Notes under the pieces: model-generated | Databases searched by the model: none | What the model was told of the DNA's origin: nothing | What the model saw: the letters and a program-made list of their open reading frames with translations, nothing else | Assembly (NCBI GenBank): GCA_038502055.1 | Contig: JAXRKN010000026.1 | Coordinates: forward strand, 62,001-126,000 | Source of the DNA: Tanytarsus gracilentus | Taxonomy: Eukaryota > Arthropoda > Insecta > Diptera > Chironomidae | Direction: 5' to 3' | Length of the DNA stretch: 64,000 nucleotides | Made by a program: the position numbers and the translations under genes | Shown here: positions 1 through 10,960 of the stretch, piece by piece | Position numbering within the stretch: position 1 is the first letter of the stretch | Layout of the letters: every line of letters begins with the position of its first letter

Positions 1-187
1 TTCCTTCGAGGTCTAAAACTAATCTAGTGGAATTAAAAATTAAATTTAAGCTTTTAAAACTTTTATGTTTCGAGTGTAGTTGATCTTTTTAAGAACTCAA
101 CTAATTCAAAGAATGAAGTTTAAAGATTAAAACATTCTGACAGTTTTATAGATAAAAACTATTTTATTAATTTCAAAATTTTCCAGA

Positions 188-727
188 TTAAAATCCAATG
201 TCAATTTTTTCTTTTTTTAATCCTTTCTTTAAGCATTCCGTAGCTTTGTGTGCGATTTCACATCGATCTGAACCAGTAATTCCCTGCTCTTGACATTTCT
301 TCATGACAGCGATAGACTTTTTAATTTTAGTGTCATCATTGTTGAAGGCGGCTGAAACAAACTCCAAATATCCATTTTCGATTAGTGCTCTGTTTTCCAT
401 AATTCCTATCTGCTCCAGAATGCAGGCAAACATGCACTTTCCTTCTTTTGAATTCATTGGCTTTTTCAGAATCAAAAGGCTCAAATCATTGTCCGATGCG
501 CCTAAAGAATTTTTTTTGTTAAATTCGATAAAATAATTAATTAATTTATAAACTCACCCTCAGAAGCTTTACACTCTTGTGCAATTCCCTAAACAAATAT
601 TTTATTATTTAACAAACTCTTAATTTTATTAGCAACTTACGGAGAGCATTTGTTTCTGCTCTTGAGCACTCAAACAGTAGACGTAAGTCACAAATGATAC
701 AAACACAAAAGATATTAAAACCTTCAT
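188..727 (-). CDS. Odorant-binding protein (classic OBP, PBP/GOBP family)
   Basis: Three exons join in phase: 641-727, 558-588 and 188-501, giving a 143-residue secreted protein. The first ~20 residues are a hydrophobic signal peptide (MKVLISFVFV...). The six cysteines of classic OBPs are at about residues 35, 62, 66, 109, 120 and 129. The diagnostic spacings are present: C2-x3-C3 (CMFAC) and C5-x8-C6 (CEIAHKATEC). The family folds into a disulfide-locked helical pocket that carries small hydrophobic ligands in sensillar lymph or other body fluids. The ligand and tissue cannot be read from sequence. A second OBP at 2973-3503 lies on the same strand, with a GLMP gene between, which fits a local OBP cluster that may continue left of the window. 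A TATA-like box lies about 55 bp upstream of the start codon. Confidence 0.93.
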
Positions 728-781
728 TTTTTGGTGATTTTTAAAAAAGCACTAAATGAGAAAAAGCTAAAACTTTTGGGA

Positions 782-787
782 TTTATA
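782..787 (-). promoter_or_regulatory. TATA-like box of the first OBP gene
   Basis: TATAAA on the minus strand, about 55 bp upstream of the ATG at 727. It is suitably placed for a start site near 755. This is a motif match only, in AT-rich DNA. Confidence 0.4.
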
Positions 788-1473
788 TGGAAATTTTTTT
801 ACATGTGCGTGACTTATGGACAGATATGGTGGAAATAATTTGACACAAAAGAGTGAAATTAAATTTATAGAAAAATAACTAGAATTTTGCATCAATGATG
901 TTGAAGTTTTTTAAGGTTTTAAATGTCTTCCACTGAAAATTGCTTTAAAACTTTGATTAATTAAATTTTTAAGTCTTTCAATTTTAAATTTTTATTCTTT
1001 TTTAAAGTCAATCGGATTTGTTAAGTAAAAATTTTAATCCAAGTCGATTTAGAATAGAGTGAGTTTCAGAATATTTTGTAAAATTTCAAAATAATTTTTT
1101 AAACATGCTTTAATTTGAATATATCAATCACATGAGTTGTGACTCACAATTTGCTTCATCATTTTTGTCGTTAAATCAATTTTATAAAAAGCCATGAATC
1201 ATTTTTATGTAAAGTTATTGCAAGACATGCAAATATCACTCTTTATTCATTTTTTTTGAGATTTTTGGAACAAAATTGAATTTCCTTGGAGCAAAAAATC
1301 AATTAAATTTTAACTTATGATAAACTTGATGATATTACAAAAATAACAGGAATTGAATTAATAATATTTATTTTATGTCGTTTACGTTCAACTATTTTTG
1401 CTCTCTAATTAACTCATCACTTTAAAAATGATGAACAAGTCTTTTTTTTTGGATTATAGTGAGCGATCTCTCA
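788..1473. other. Intergenic spacer, OBP promoter to GLMP 3' end
   Basis: AT-rich DNA without a credible ORF. It should hold the upstream region of the first OBP gene and the GLMP 3' untranslated end. I see no repeat or RNA gene in it. Confidence 0.5.
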
Positions 1474-2759
1474 TTAATTTGAATATCTCTTAACAGCCAC
1501 ATACGTTCCGCCAACAATGAGCACGAGAAGTGGAACTCCCAATAAAATCACCGAAAATGTAATAACGAAGGGCGAAAGTCCTTCGAGCGGTGGATTTCCA
1601 ACGCCCATCAAGTAAGAGAAGGAAATGTAATTTGTTCTTGAATAAAAGTCATCGCCAGGCTCACCAAAAGTGATATTGATAGCTTGATGTAATTTACTGT
1701 GAATCGCAGGGCCATAAAAGGCGAATGGAAGTGTGAATTTAAATGTCGAAAATTCATCGTGGATGTCCATTGGATATCCATGTCGTGATTCTGTCGATGA
1801 CGATACTGTTCGTGTCTTTGAAACGTAACACACGGGTCGGTATTGAATGAACGATCCTGTCGTGTCTTTACTCGATCTTGGCGACACCAAATTGTAGACA
1901 TCAAAAATTCCCGGCGTAAATTCGTCATCTAAATTTCTTATTCGATTCATTGTGTAACTTCCTTCGCTTTTCGCCTCATCCGACACCAATAATAATATAA
2001 AGGCAATGCGCGGACTTCTGAATGTTGAATTTATATTTATTGCCACCAAATCTACTTGCATCGAGTGGGCTGTATGGAAGAGATGAGGGAGTTCATTTCC
2101 ATGTCCTGATTTTCCATAAGTCGTGTACTAAAAAATCAACAGTCAATTTAAAGTTTAACTTTAAAATCAAAAAATCTCACTTTTATCGTAAACCATCCAT
2201 CTTCATATTTCCCATTCATTTCCAGTGTCACATTTTCTATGTTTCCATCGAGACTAACCAACGACCAACTCAAGTTATGCGGGTCAATTTTATTAAAGTC
2301 AACAATCGATGCGTCACTAAAGTTGCTGGTGTCTTTCGTATCATTGAATACCACAAAGGAATCAATCACGGAAGAGAATGTGTATGATGGCTGAGGAATA
2401 ACTTGAATCGAGGACGGTTCCGAATGAGTTATGAATTTTTGCCAGTCAATACTCAAAGTGCTGTTCTTATCGCTCTTCGCTATCAGAACAGCTGGCTTTC
2501 CGGAAAAGTCATAGATGTAATGGAGCCGATCTGTGTCGGAGTCAGCCTCGATGTGAACTATGAGGACATTTTCACAAATCTCAGGCGATAGGGTGCAACT
2601 AGGATTTTTTGTTACTAAAATGAAAAATTATTTGGTGTCATTGGGATGTCAAATTTTTAAAATCCGCGTATGTTTACCTTTTAACTTTCTAACATCATCA
2701 TCACAGGTAGCTCCACAGAATAGGCAAAAACTTATCAATAAAAAAAGTTGCAGTCTCAT
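1474..2759 (-). CDS. Glycosylated lysosomal membrane protein (GLMP/NCU-G1 family)
   Basis: Three exons (2678-2759, 2181-2614, 1474-2127) join in phase into a protein of 389 residues; the human protein is 406. The order is a signal peptide (MRLQLFLLISFCLFCGATC), a long lumenal part with several N-glycosylation sequons, one C-terminal membrane span (VILLGVPLLVLIVGGTYVAV) and a very short basic cytosolic tail (KRYSN). Family hallmarks are LSIDW near the N-terminus, DDEFTPGIFD in the middle, and YLMGVGNPPLEGLSPFV just before the span. GLMP is a lysosomal partner of the transporter MFSD1 and protects it from degradation (established for mammals). The tail is shorter than in mammals and lacks the extended tyrosine sorting motif after YS. 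Confidence 0.88.
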
Positions 2760-2972
2760 TTTTTTAACACACTTTTTTAGCAAAATGATAAAGATCGAAT
2801 GAAGAAAAAAAGATTTTTAGTTCATCGAGTGAGAGAATAACAAAGGCATTGATTGAGGGAGGTGTAACTCAGAATACATTCGAGCTTGCCGATCGTGCGG
2901 TTTGAGACATTGCATTTTATTAAAATAATTTTTTCAAGTCATTTTTCGTTACATTTCAGTTGGTTTAAAATT

Positions 2973-3503
2973 TTATATGAAAGGAATTTTGAGATTTCTT
3001 GCTTTAATTTCTTTTTCCATGCATTTATCGAATTCGATGGCTTGCTCGCATCTTTCACCTCCGATATTGCCGCAAATATCGGCCAGTTCGTCTCCAAGTT
3101 TCATGTACTCGTCATGCTTATCATGACCATCAGTTGCCATTTTTACAAGAAGAACGAAATTTTTGCGATTAAATGCACCGTCTTTGATCTAAAATAAAAT
3201 TTAAATTAAATTCTATGACATTTAAAAAATAATAATTTTATTGGAAAATAGAATAAATTTTTATCTCTTAATTTTACTCACAATGCCCATTTTTTCATGT
3301 ACACACGAGACCATGCACTTTCCTTCTCTAGTTTCTGAAAATTTCATATTTAAAAGTAATTCAACATCCGCAACTGAACCTCCTTCTTGATTTTTGCACT
3401 CATTTATAAGAGCCCTTGCCATTTCCATCCCCTCTTCTTTAGTGAGACACCAACTCGATGCAACATAGTTAAAAATTAAAAATCCAACTGTAATGAACTT
3501 CAT
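2973..3503 (-). CDS. Odorant-binding protein (second classic OBP)
   Basis: Two exons, 3282-3503 and 2973-3188, join in phase 0 into 145 residues. A signal peptide covers roughly residues 1-19 (MKFITVGFLIFNYVASSWC). The six OBP cysteines are at about 36, 63, 67, 113, 121 and 130, with CMVSC (C2-x3-C3) and CEQAIEFDKC (C5-x8-C6). Its exon structure differs from the first OBP (one intron rather than two) and their sequences have diverged, so this is an old duplicate rather than a recent one. Expected role: extracellular carrier of small hydrophobic molecules. An A/T-only TATA-like stretch lies about 55 bp upstream of the start. Confidence 0.92.
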
Positions 3504-3925
3504 TGTAGGTTGATGGATGTTATACTGACAAATTCTAACTTATTGAAAGCATTTAAATATAAAAATGTAAACTATAATTAAATGTGATGACAACTTTTAG
3601 AAAGTTGTGCATTATTATTAAATTGCCATCAAGATTTTTCATGCATCGATTCTTCTTCTACCGAGTGATTCATCGATAATTGAACGACAATTTAAGAGAA
3701 ATTTCCGGAAATTTTACTGGATTTGATTCCTGAAAAATAAAAGTAAAATCACAATTTTTATCCTTTTACAAACATTTATTTCTGCATTTTTAAATTTTGA
3801 ACAAACATTTTTAATTTGAATACTTTCAAGCACTTTTGTGATTAATTCTTACATCAAAAGCGAAATTAAATAATTTGAAAATTAAAAAAGAACTTTAATA
3901 CTCGAAAAATAATTTTGCTGAATTC
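3504..3925. other. Spacer between the OBP promoter and the annexin 3' end
   Basis: AT-rich, no ORF. It should contain the upstream region of the second OBP gene and the 3' UTR of the annexin isoform that uses the most distal terminal exon. Nothing else recognised. Confidence 0.45.
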
Positions 3926-3979
3926 TTAAGCTCCAAGAAGTGTAATCATGACGTGTTCATAATCGCTCGACAATTCGCC
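3926..3979 (-). CDS. AnxB9: Annexin alternative last exon (GELSSDYE type)
   Basis: A 54-bp exon after an AG acceptor at 3980-3981, in the right phase to follow annexin exon 6. It encodes GELSSDYEHVMITLLGA and a stop. It aligns by eye with the proximal exon (GDTSGDYKKCLLSILGDN): both have G-[DE]-x-S-x-D-Y followed by a hydrophobic helix. It would give a 324-residue isoform and is the most distal of three alternatives. Confidence 0.8.
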   Translation of the reverse strand, partial: GELSSDYEHVMITLLGA

Positions 3980-4218
3980 CTTTAAAATTAAAAGTTAAAT
4001 TTATAAATTTTCTTGTTAAATTGTTCAGCAAAAAATTTCACACTCAAAAGGATTTGGGTTAAGGTTTTATGTAAAAATTTATCTTCAATAAAAGTGATAA
4101 AAAATAATTCCTTATATTCTCATAAATAATTCAAGAAAAATCTTCGTGGTTAAGATACAATTCGGTAATGATGCAATTTATTTTATGCTTTCTGAATGAT
4201 TAAAATCTATGGAGCTGC

Positions 4219-4272
4219 CTAGTATGAAGCTATTTCTGCCAACAAGTCTCCTAAATCACCACCACAATCCTC
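4219..4272 (-). CDS. AnxB9: Annexin alternative last exon (EDCGGDLG type)
   Basis: After an AG acceptor at 4273-4274 this 54-bp exon reads, in the phase left by annexin exon 6, EDCGGDLGDLLAEIASY and a stop. It has the shape of an annexin C-terminus: an acidic calcium-loop end, then a hydrophobic helix. It would give a 324-residue isoform. Drosophila annexin IX is known to have isoforms differing only at the C-terminus, which supports the reading. Splicing is inferred, not shown. Confidence 0.75.
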   Translation of the reverse strand, partial: EDCGGDLGDLLAEIASY

Positions 4273-5415
4273 CTTTGGGGAATGAATTAAAAAATGGTAT
4301 TGTTGATAATAAATTTTTACATAAAATAAAGTTTGTGATTCAAACAACTCAAACTCAAAAAGCATAAAAAATGCATGCAAATAAAAATAATTGTACTTGA
4401 TTATATGCAGGTAAGCTACGTGGATAACTTTTAAATTTCATGAGCACGAAAGAAAATTTCTAATATGCAGTAAGTTTGAACAACAAGTATCCAATATCAA
4501 TGTTAAGTTCGTCCTATGCAGGGAGAAATTGAAGAAAACAAAGAAAAAGAAAAATGTTTTAGGGAAAAATTTTGAAAAATTTTTCTTAGTCATTTTGTGA
4601 AATTTTTCATGCGGAATTTGAGTGTAAGCCTTTGAATCATTAAAGCGAATCGTGTCAAAAGTTAATTTTGCTCTGGCATCTTAAATTATTATTTTTTGTT
4701 ACAAATTACAAATTTAGAAAATAAAATTATTTTTTTGACAAGATTCTAAGCAATAAAGAAGAAGTTAAGACATTAATTATTTTTTTAAGTGACTTCATAG
4801 AACTATTTAAAGCATTGATGAGTTGGCGTGTTTTTGAGATTTTTAAGAGCGTCCAATTTAAAAGTTACGTGATCAAGCCAAAAGAAAAAACATTAATGAT
4901 TTTTCAGTTCACGTAATTTTAAAATGAACCATCTTGATTATATTAGTACAACATTAACATGTGCTAATTAGAATAATTAAGAGAAGTATGAAAGAAATAA
5001 AAAGTTCTTAGCGCATTGCCTCTGTCGTAACGGAAATTTTTTTAAAACATTTTGTGCTTTCTTGCAAGGTGAAAACGAAAAAGCTCGCTCTCATTTCTGT
5101 TTGCTGTAAAAACTTTCATATCAGTTGTGAACAAAAAAAAGTTATCAAGTTCTTTTTTCAACATTTATTGAGACTTTTTTTAAAATAAATTTGCAGTTTT
5201 TATTCATATGGCCAAATTAAAATGAGACAAGTCAACAATTCTCTTTTGAATGTATTTCGATGTGGAAGAAGATCAATTTTTATTTATTTTCAAATCAGTG
5301 CGAGTGTTCTCTCTTGCGTGTCCCCATATGTGCGCAAATTTTTATATGTCTGTGTTTGAAATTTCTTGCAAACTATTTTAATGCGAGATAAAGAGAGAGG
5401 ATGAATACACTACAT

Positions 5416-8400
5416 CTAATTGTCACCGAGAATGGAAAGTAAACATTTCTTATAATCGCCGCTCGTGTCACCCTAAATTGAGAAATATAACAGAACGTGA
5501 GTTTGGAATTTCTAGTTAACCGTGCGGGGAGAAATGAAATCATGTTGTGAGTAAAATAGATGATGTAAAATACTGTGGAATTGATGATGATTTAATCAGT
5601 AAAAATTTCATAAATTTGCGGTTAGAAAAAAATTATCACACAATTTTTTTTACTTTAATTCGTTTGATTAAAAAATTAAGCAAAACTTAAAAATTATCAA
5701 GTTCCACAATAATTTTCATTATCGGAATTTTAAGATTTTTGACGCTTGATTTCATTTTACCGAACAAAAAATTCACGCTAGGTAATAAAAATCTAAGGCA
5801 ATAACAAACTACGAATAGCACAAAAAAAAACAAATTCAATTTCCTTCATGACTTCATCAACAAGTTTTGGTTAAACGCGCAATGTGGTGTGTCATAAAAC
5901 GCCACATGGAAATTCTGAGATTGAATTATTCAAACAGATTATTATGAGAGAGACTACTTGGTGTTAATAAATGACATCACATAGAGAGGAGCGACATGTT
6001 AGTGTCTATCTGTGATCTGTCAGTTTTTCACAGAAAAATAATTTACAAGCAACACATAGAAAAAAAAGCATCAACCATAATCAAATAAACTCACTCGAAC
6101 CCAGCTCTCGAGACTCTTTCCATACTTGGCTTCGAAAGCCTCCTTGATGTCACCGAGATCAATTTCACTTCGTGAGACGATAATACGAATGAGAGTGCGA
6201 TCATTGGTTCCCATTCCTTTCATACTCTCATACAACTTTTCGGCGAAGAAATCGACCTTTGATTTTACAACCTTGGCTGTTATGAAAAAAAAGTAATCAA
6301 AAGTGTTATAAAAAAATTGTATAAACAGTCGAGTATGTCGTCATACCGATAGCGAGAAAGCCCTTTTCGGCGTTGCCTGAGAATTCACGTTTGATGGCGT
6401 CTTCGATGTCACTTCCAGCCTTCGCCTCATATTCCAAAAAGACCTGACGCAACTGTTGGTATGAACGTGTGACGAGAATTTGATTGAAGACTGACTCATC
6501 TGTTCCCCACTGGCCTTCACCAGCTAAATGCGGAAATAAATTAAAATCTAATGGAGTTTTCACAGTTTAAAATATTTTACCATCAAAAAGATTTTGTGCG
6601 TCAGCTTCAGCTTGATCTTGATCGATTCCGTTGTTTTCATCACGATTTCCTTGGACAAGTGAAACGCACAAGCGCTTGAAGAAACCTATTTTTTATGGGC
6701 GATTAAGCGTTTAATAAATGCAAGAAATGACTTCATTTTTTTAAACAATGCTCACCACTAGTGTCTCCTTTCAAGTCCGACTCCAATGAATTGCCATAGA
6801 GTTGCTCGTAAAATTCAGCAATTGTGCGAATACCGTAGTTTGAGAGCGTGCAGAGAATTTCAATGATTGCATCTTCGTCGGTGCCAATGCCTAATTATTA
6901 ATTTCAATTTTAATTAAAAATTTCATTATACTTAGCCGTGAACTCACCTGAAATGGCATCGTGGAGTTCCTTGGCGTAGTATTGAGGCAACGGTGTCATT
7001 AATGCGAGAATGACATCTTCGAATTTTCCACCCAACTCAGATTTAAGGTCAGAGATCAAATCCTTGCCGAAGTTTGTCTTAAATGCAGATGCAATTTCGA
7101 GACGTTGAACGATGCCACGTCGAGCGAGAATTTCAATGATGGCTTTCTCATCGGTTCCGAATCCTTTCATTGCCTTTCTCAAGATGGATGCATCTTCATT
7201 TGGATCGAAGGGATCAGCAGGGAAAACAGTTGGTTTGCACTAGAAAAAAAAATCTTGAATAAGTGTGTGCGTGTGCGAGACACATGCGAGGAAATTGATT
7301 TTTCTAATTTTTTTGTACACTTTTTTTGGCCCACCCATGAACGAGAATGATAACCTTCAAGGATGGCAGTCAATTATTGTCATCCTTATATTTTTTTACC
7401 GTTCTTTTTGCCATTTTTTGATGTATTAACTTTTATTTACGCCTTAATAAAGTTGTTTTATTTTTATAAAATAATTTTGAATGACTCAATAGGCACTCCA
7501 AAACTTTGCTGTAGAACTCCGTCCGTATTCGATTAGCAACAGAGTATGAATAAACCGCGAGACTCGAGAAGTGAGTGTGAAGTGAAAAAAAATATCGCGG
7601 AGCTTTAATACATAGCTCGGAAATGAAATAAGGTGGTTGAAATAAAAGCACACAAACCAACATGGAGAGAGAGAAAAAAGAAGTATGAAAATTTTGAGTA
7701 ATGTACACGCTTCATACATGCGTATCTATAGAATATAATTTTTAGCGTGTTGATGTGGATAACTATTTAAATGTAATTAGTCAAAAAGAGATAATAATGT
7801 GTGCTTGGCTTGGCAGTAAATAATAAACTTTTGTGTAAACTTTTTGAGGGAGTTATTCGTAAATGATAGAGAAGCTTTTTCTATTTTTTTGTTTTTCACT
7901 TGAAAAATTTATGAAAATTTTTAATAAATTTTAAATTAATCACATTTAAGGATTTTTAGATTTTTCAAAAAATTCTAAAATTTTCTGACTAAACTAAAAT
8001 AAATGTTTTTTCTCGGATTCCCTATAGCTTCTGAATAAATCCCGATTTTTTCTTCTCCCTTCTTCTTAGTGAAGTATTTCAATTTATCTTCTTGAATCAA
8101 AAACTACGCAGCATAACTCTAATAATAGAATTCTTCCTTATATTAGATTCAATGAATGTCTTTGTATTTTTTTTTGGTTTAATGGGTAAAATTACAATGG
8201 TGGAAAAAACATGGCTTGTATTTAATAATAACTATACTATGTGGTCACGTGAATCTAATTAATTTTTGTTTACATTTCTGTCAAGTTCATTCTTAAAAAA
8301 AAAAACATTTTTTAATTTTCGAACTAACATCAATGAATTACTCTGTTTTCAAGTTCAGTACCCAATACAAATTTAATAATTTTCGCTTCATCACCCATTC

Positions 8401-8733
8401 ATTCTGTGTAGAAAAAAAAGTGATGGCTGTGAGACTGCAAAACACCATGAAAAAAATTACATCATCGTTAATTTTCGCATCCATCGTGAAAAAGGCTGCT
8501 CGTGTATTCAAAAATTCCTGACCTTGAATGTGTCACGCGAGAGCAGAGATGTATTGAGTTATTAATGATAGTTACAATGCAATGTTTGTGTGATTCATCG
8601 CAATTATTATTTTATAGTTTATGAATTTTGAGCATAAATTTAGTTTCATGATTTTCAATCTTTTTCCTACACATTTAACATCTAAAAAATCAAAGTTACT
8701 CACTTGGAATGGATAGTAGGCAGCTGAACTCAT
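5416..8733 (-). CDS. AnxB9: Annexin, AnxB9-type (isoform with proximal terminal exon)
   Basis: Seven coding exons: 8704-8733, 6948-7239, 6756-6890, 6581-6685, 6347-6523, 6095-6276 and 5416-5472. All join in phase, giving 325 residues. The four annexin repeats are clear, each with a type-II calcium loop: KGFGTDE, GIGTDE, GQWGTDE and KGMGTND. The start MSSAAYYPF and the block KGFGTDEKAIIEILARRGIV are typical of Drosophila annexin B9. Annexins bind acidic phospholipids when calcium is present; AnxB9 acts in endosome and spectrin trafficking in flies. Two further last exons (4219-4272 and 3926-3979) can replace the exon at 5416-5472. A 5' UTR splice acceptor is visible just upstream, near 8784. 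The 1.4-kb first coding intron and the 4273-5415 stretch hold no other ORF that I trust. Confidence 0.95.
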
Positions 8734-10960
8734 TTTAGATGATTTTTTTTGCAGTTGAAGATTCGTTTAAATTTTAAATTAGACTGAAAAAAAAGAGAAA
8801 AACAAATCATCAATAAGTTGGGTATCATTTTTTAGTGATATTTTAGGAGAGCTGCCGGCATTTTCATTGACTGTAGCTCGAAAGTCACACACACATCTAC
8901 ATCCACATTGACTTTTGAGAGAAAATGAACAAGTGCTGACACACTTAAATTGCCTTATTAAAAAAGCCGGTATTACAATATTGTGTGCATTTGTATGTGG
9001 GCGTGCGGTGCCTCAAACTTTATAAAATATCGATATAAGCAATCCAGCATAAAAAATCTTTAAATAACTCATCGCATGAAAATATTTATTTATTTTCTAT
9101 CTCACATATTTTTCTAGCAAGTAAACAACAAAAGCTGAATGTTGTTTGAGTAGCGAAACGAGTTGTTATTGATGATCTCAGAAGCAGAGAATGCTGGCTG
9201 AATATTTAATTACAAGCATTGCAAATATGAGGAAATTGCAATCGTGATCACTGATTAAATTTAATCCAAGTTTATAGACTTAAGGTTTGCGATAATAATG
9301 GACACAAATTGAATCCAAGGCTTGATAAAAGTTTCCAGGGCACGATCATGAGTTAAGTTCAGCGAAAATTTTATGATCAATTGAAAAACTATTTTTATGA
9401 ATTATTTAAATGCTGATTCAGAGAAAAAATTTCTCGTCTGTGACTCCATTGATGACTAAAGCCTTTAATTATCTTCAATTTATTTTTTTCTGAATTACTC
9501 TTAAATTTGTATAAAATCAACCGGTTAACGGCATTCATGAGTCACAAGCTAGTTTCATTTTTTTTCTCACTCAACTTCAACAAAACTTATCACGTCACGA
9601 GGTTGATTTAGTCATCTTGTATATAAATATTTACAAGCATCACTGCAGTGAGGAATTTAGTCTCATTATAATGCACACTGTTAGTTATGCATAAAGCAAT
9701 TGGGAAGGTTCAACACGTTTACTATTCTAATCGGTGGGTGTTGTCGCTCTTCGCTGGTGTGGCAAATAATTACATAACGTTTTTGTTAGTTTGAGGTATT
9801 CACTGAAGTGGTTATTAGCATTAGTTAGATGTTAGATATGAGCTAGGGTTGAACACACTTTTATGTATTAATTTTTTTGATGGTCATTTTGAAAAAGAAC
9901 CTTCAGGTAAAGGTTTATTAATTGCAATTACTAAGTACCTTTTGATTGAGTCATGCGGAAATTCAATAAATTAATTTTTAATAGTGCAACCTTAAAGATC
10001 GGAAGGAATTTTCCTGATAAAGTCATTAACAACGACAAATCATTAATGCATGAATTACTTATTGATGTGCACATGGCATTGAATAATTTGAAATACAAAC
10101 GAAAATCGGCGTCAGGATTCTTTCTTTTTGTTGTTGTTGGACATTTCCAGAAAGAATAAGGAAAAATCGATAATTTTACTATATGAAGAATATAGGATTG
10201 GCCGGCCGCTGAGGGGCTAATGTTTAGATATGCTTTAGAAACTAAATTAAAATGCTGCGTCACAAAGATTTTTTTTGCAAGGTTCAAGGTCAATTTAATT
10301 TTCGCTTGGATGTTTCTCGTAGAATTTTGTAAAAGCCATTTTTATGCAGATGCCTCTAGAATTTTTACGATGAAATTTGCCAACAAGGCGTTTCTTCGTT
10401 TTCTTCATTGCATAATTTAAACACACATTTCATTTTATCCAATTAAACTTTAAAGACTTTTTTTTTTGCAACATCGCCATATTTTTTGGCTAACTTTTTC
10501 CGGCACAGATTTTCGCCTAAAATTTTCATATTTATCGAGATACTTACTTTAGTTTTTTACACACACTTGCAACTGTGAATGATCACTTGATTCTTGATTC
10601 AAAAAAATTCACCGGAGGTATGAAAAAGTACGACTTAAATCTTCGACGATTGAAAAGAAACTGAGAGCCGGAATGAGAAAGAGAGTCGAAAACGTTTGCG
10701 AGAATAAAAAAGTATCGTTTTTTTGTATGATCAGAGAGAGAGGCATGCATGCACGCCAATGAGGGTCTATTAAACTTTTTTTAACGGGTCAATGGCTTAT
10801 GTGCATTGAAGAGCTTTCAATAATTAAATTTTTCAATTTTATGCCGGTGTCTGTTCTCATTTTAAAGAGTTTTTCATTTATTGAACTTTTTTGTGATATT
10901 AAATTTTAATTTAACAAAAGAAAATCTCTTATTGATGTAAAATAATTAGTTCAATTCAAT
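8734..10960. other. Annexin 5' region and intergenic DNA
   Basis: About 2.2 kb that should contain the annexin 5' UTR (splice acceptor near 8784), its first non-coding exon and promoter, and the 3' UTR of the WD-repeat gene. Short ORFs around 9931-10420 occur on both strands but show no family features. GAGA-type runs occur near 10680 and 10735. A GC-rich island with a GGCCGGCC core sits near 10200, in otherwise AT-rich DNA. Confidence 0.4.

Noticed and set aside
9931..10420. ORFs of 60-120 codons on both strands upstream of the annexin gene
   Set aside because: They overlap each other, show no domain, signal peptide with a coherent body, or splice partners; composition is that of AT-rich intergenic DNA.
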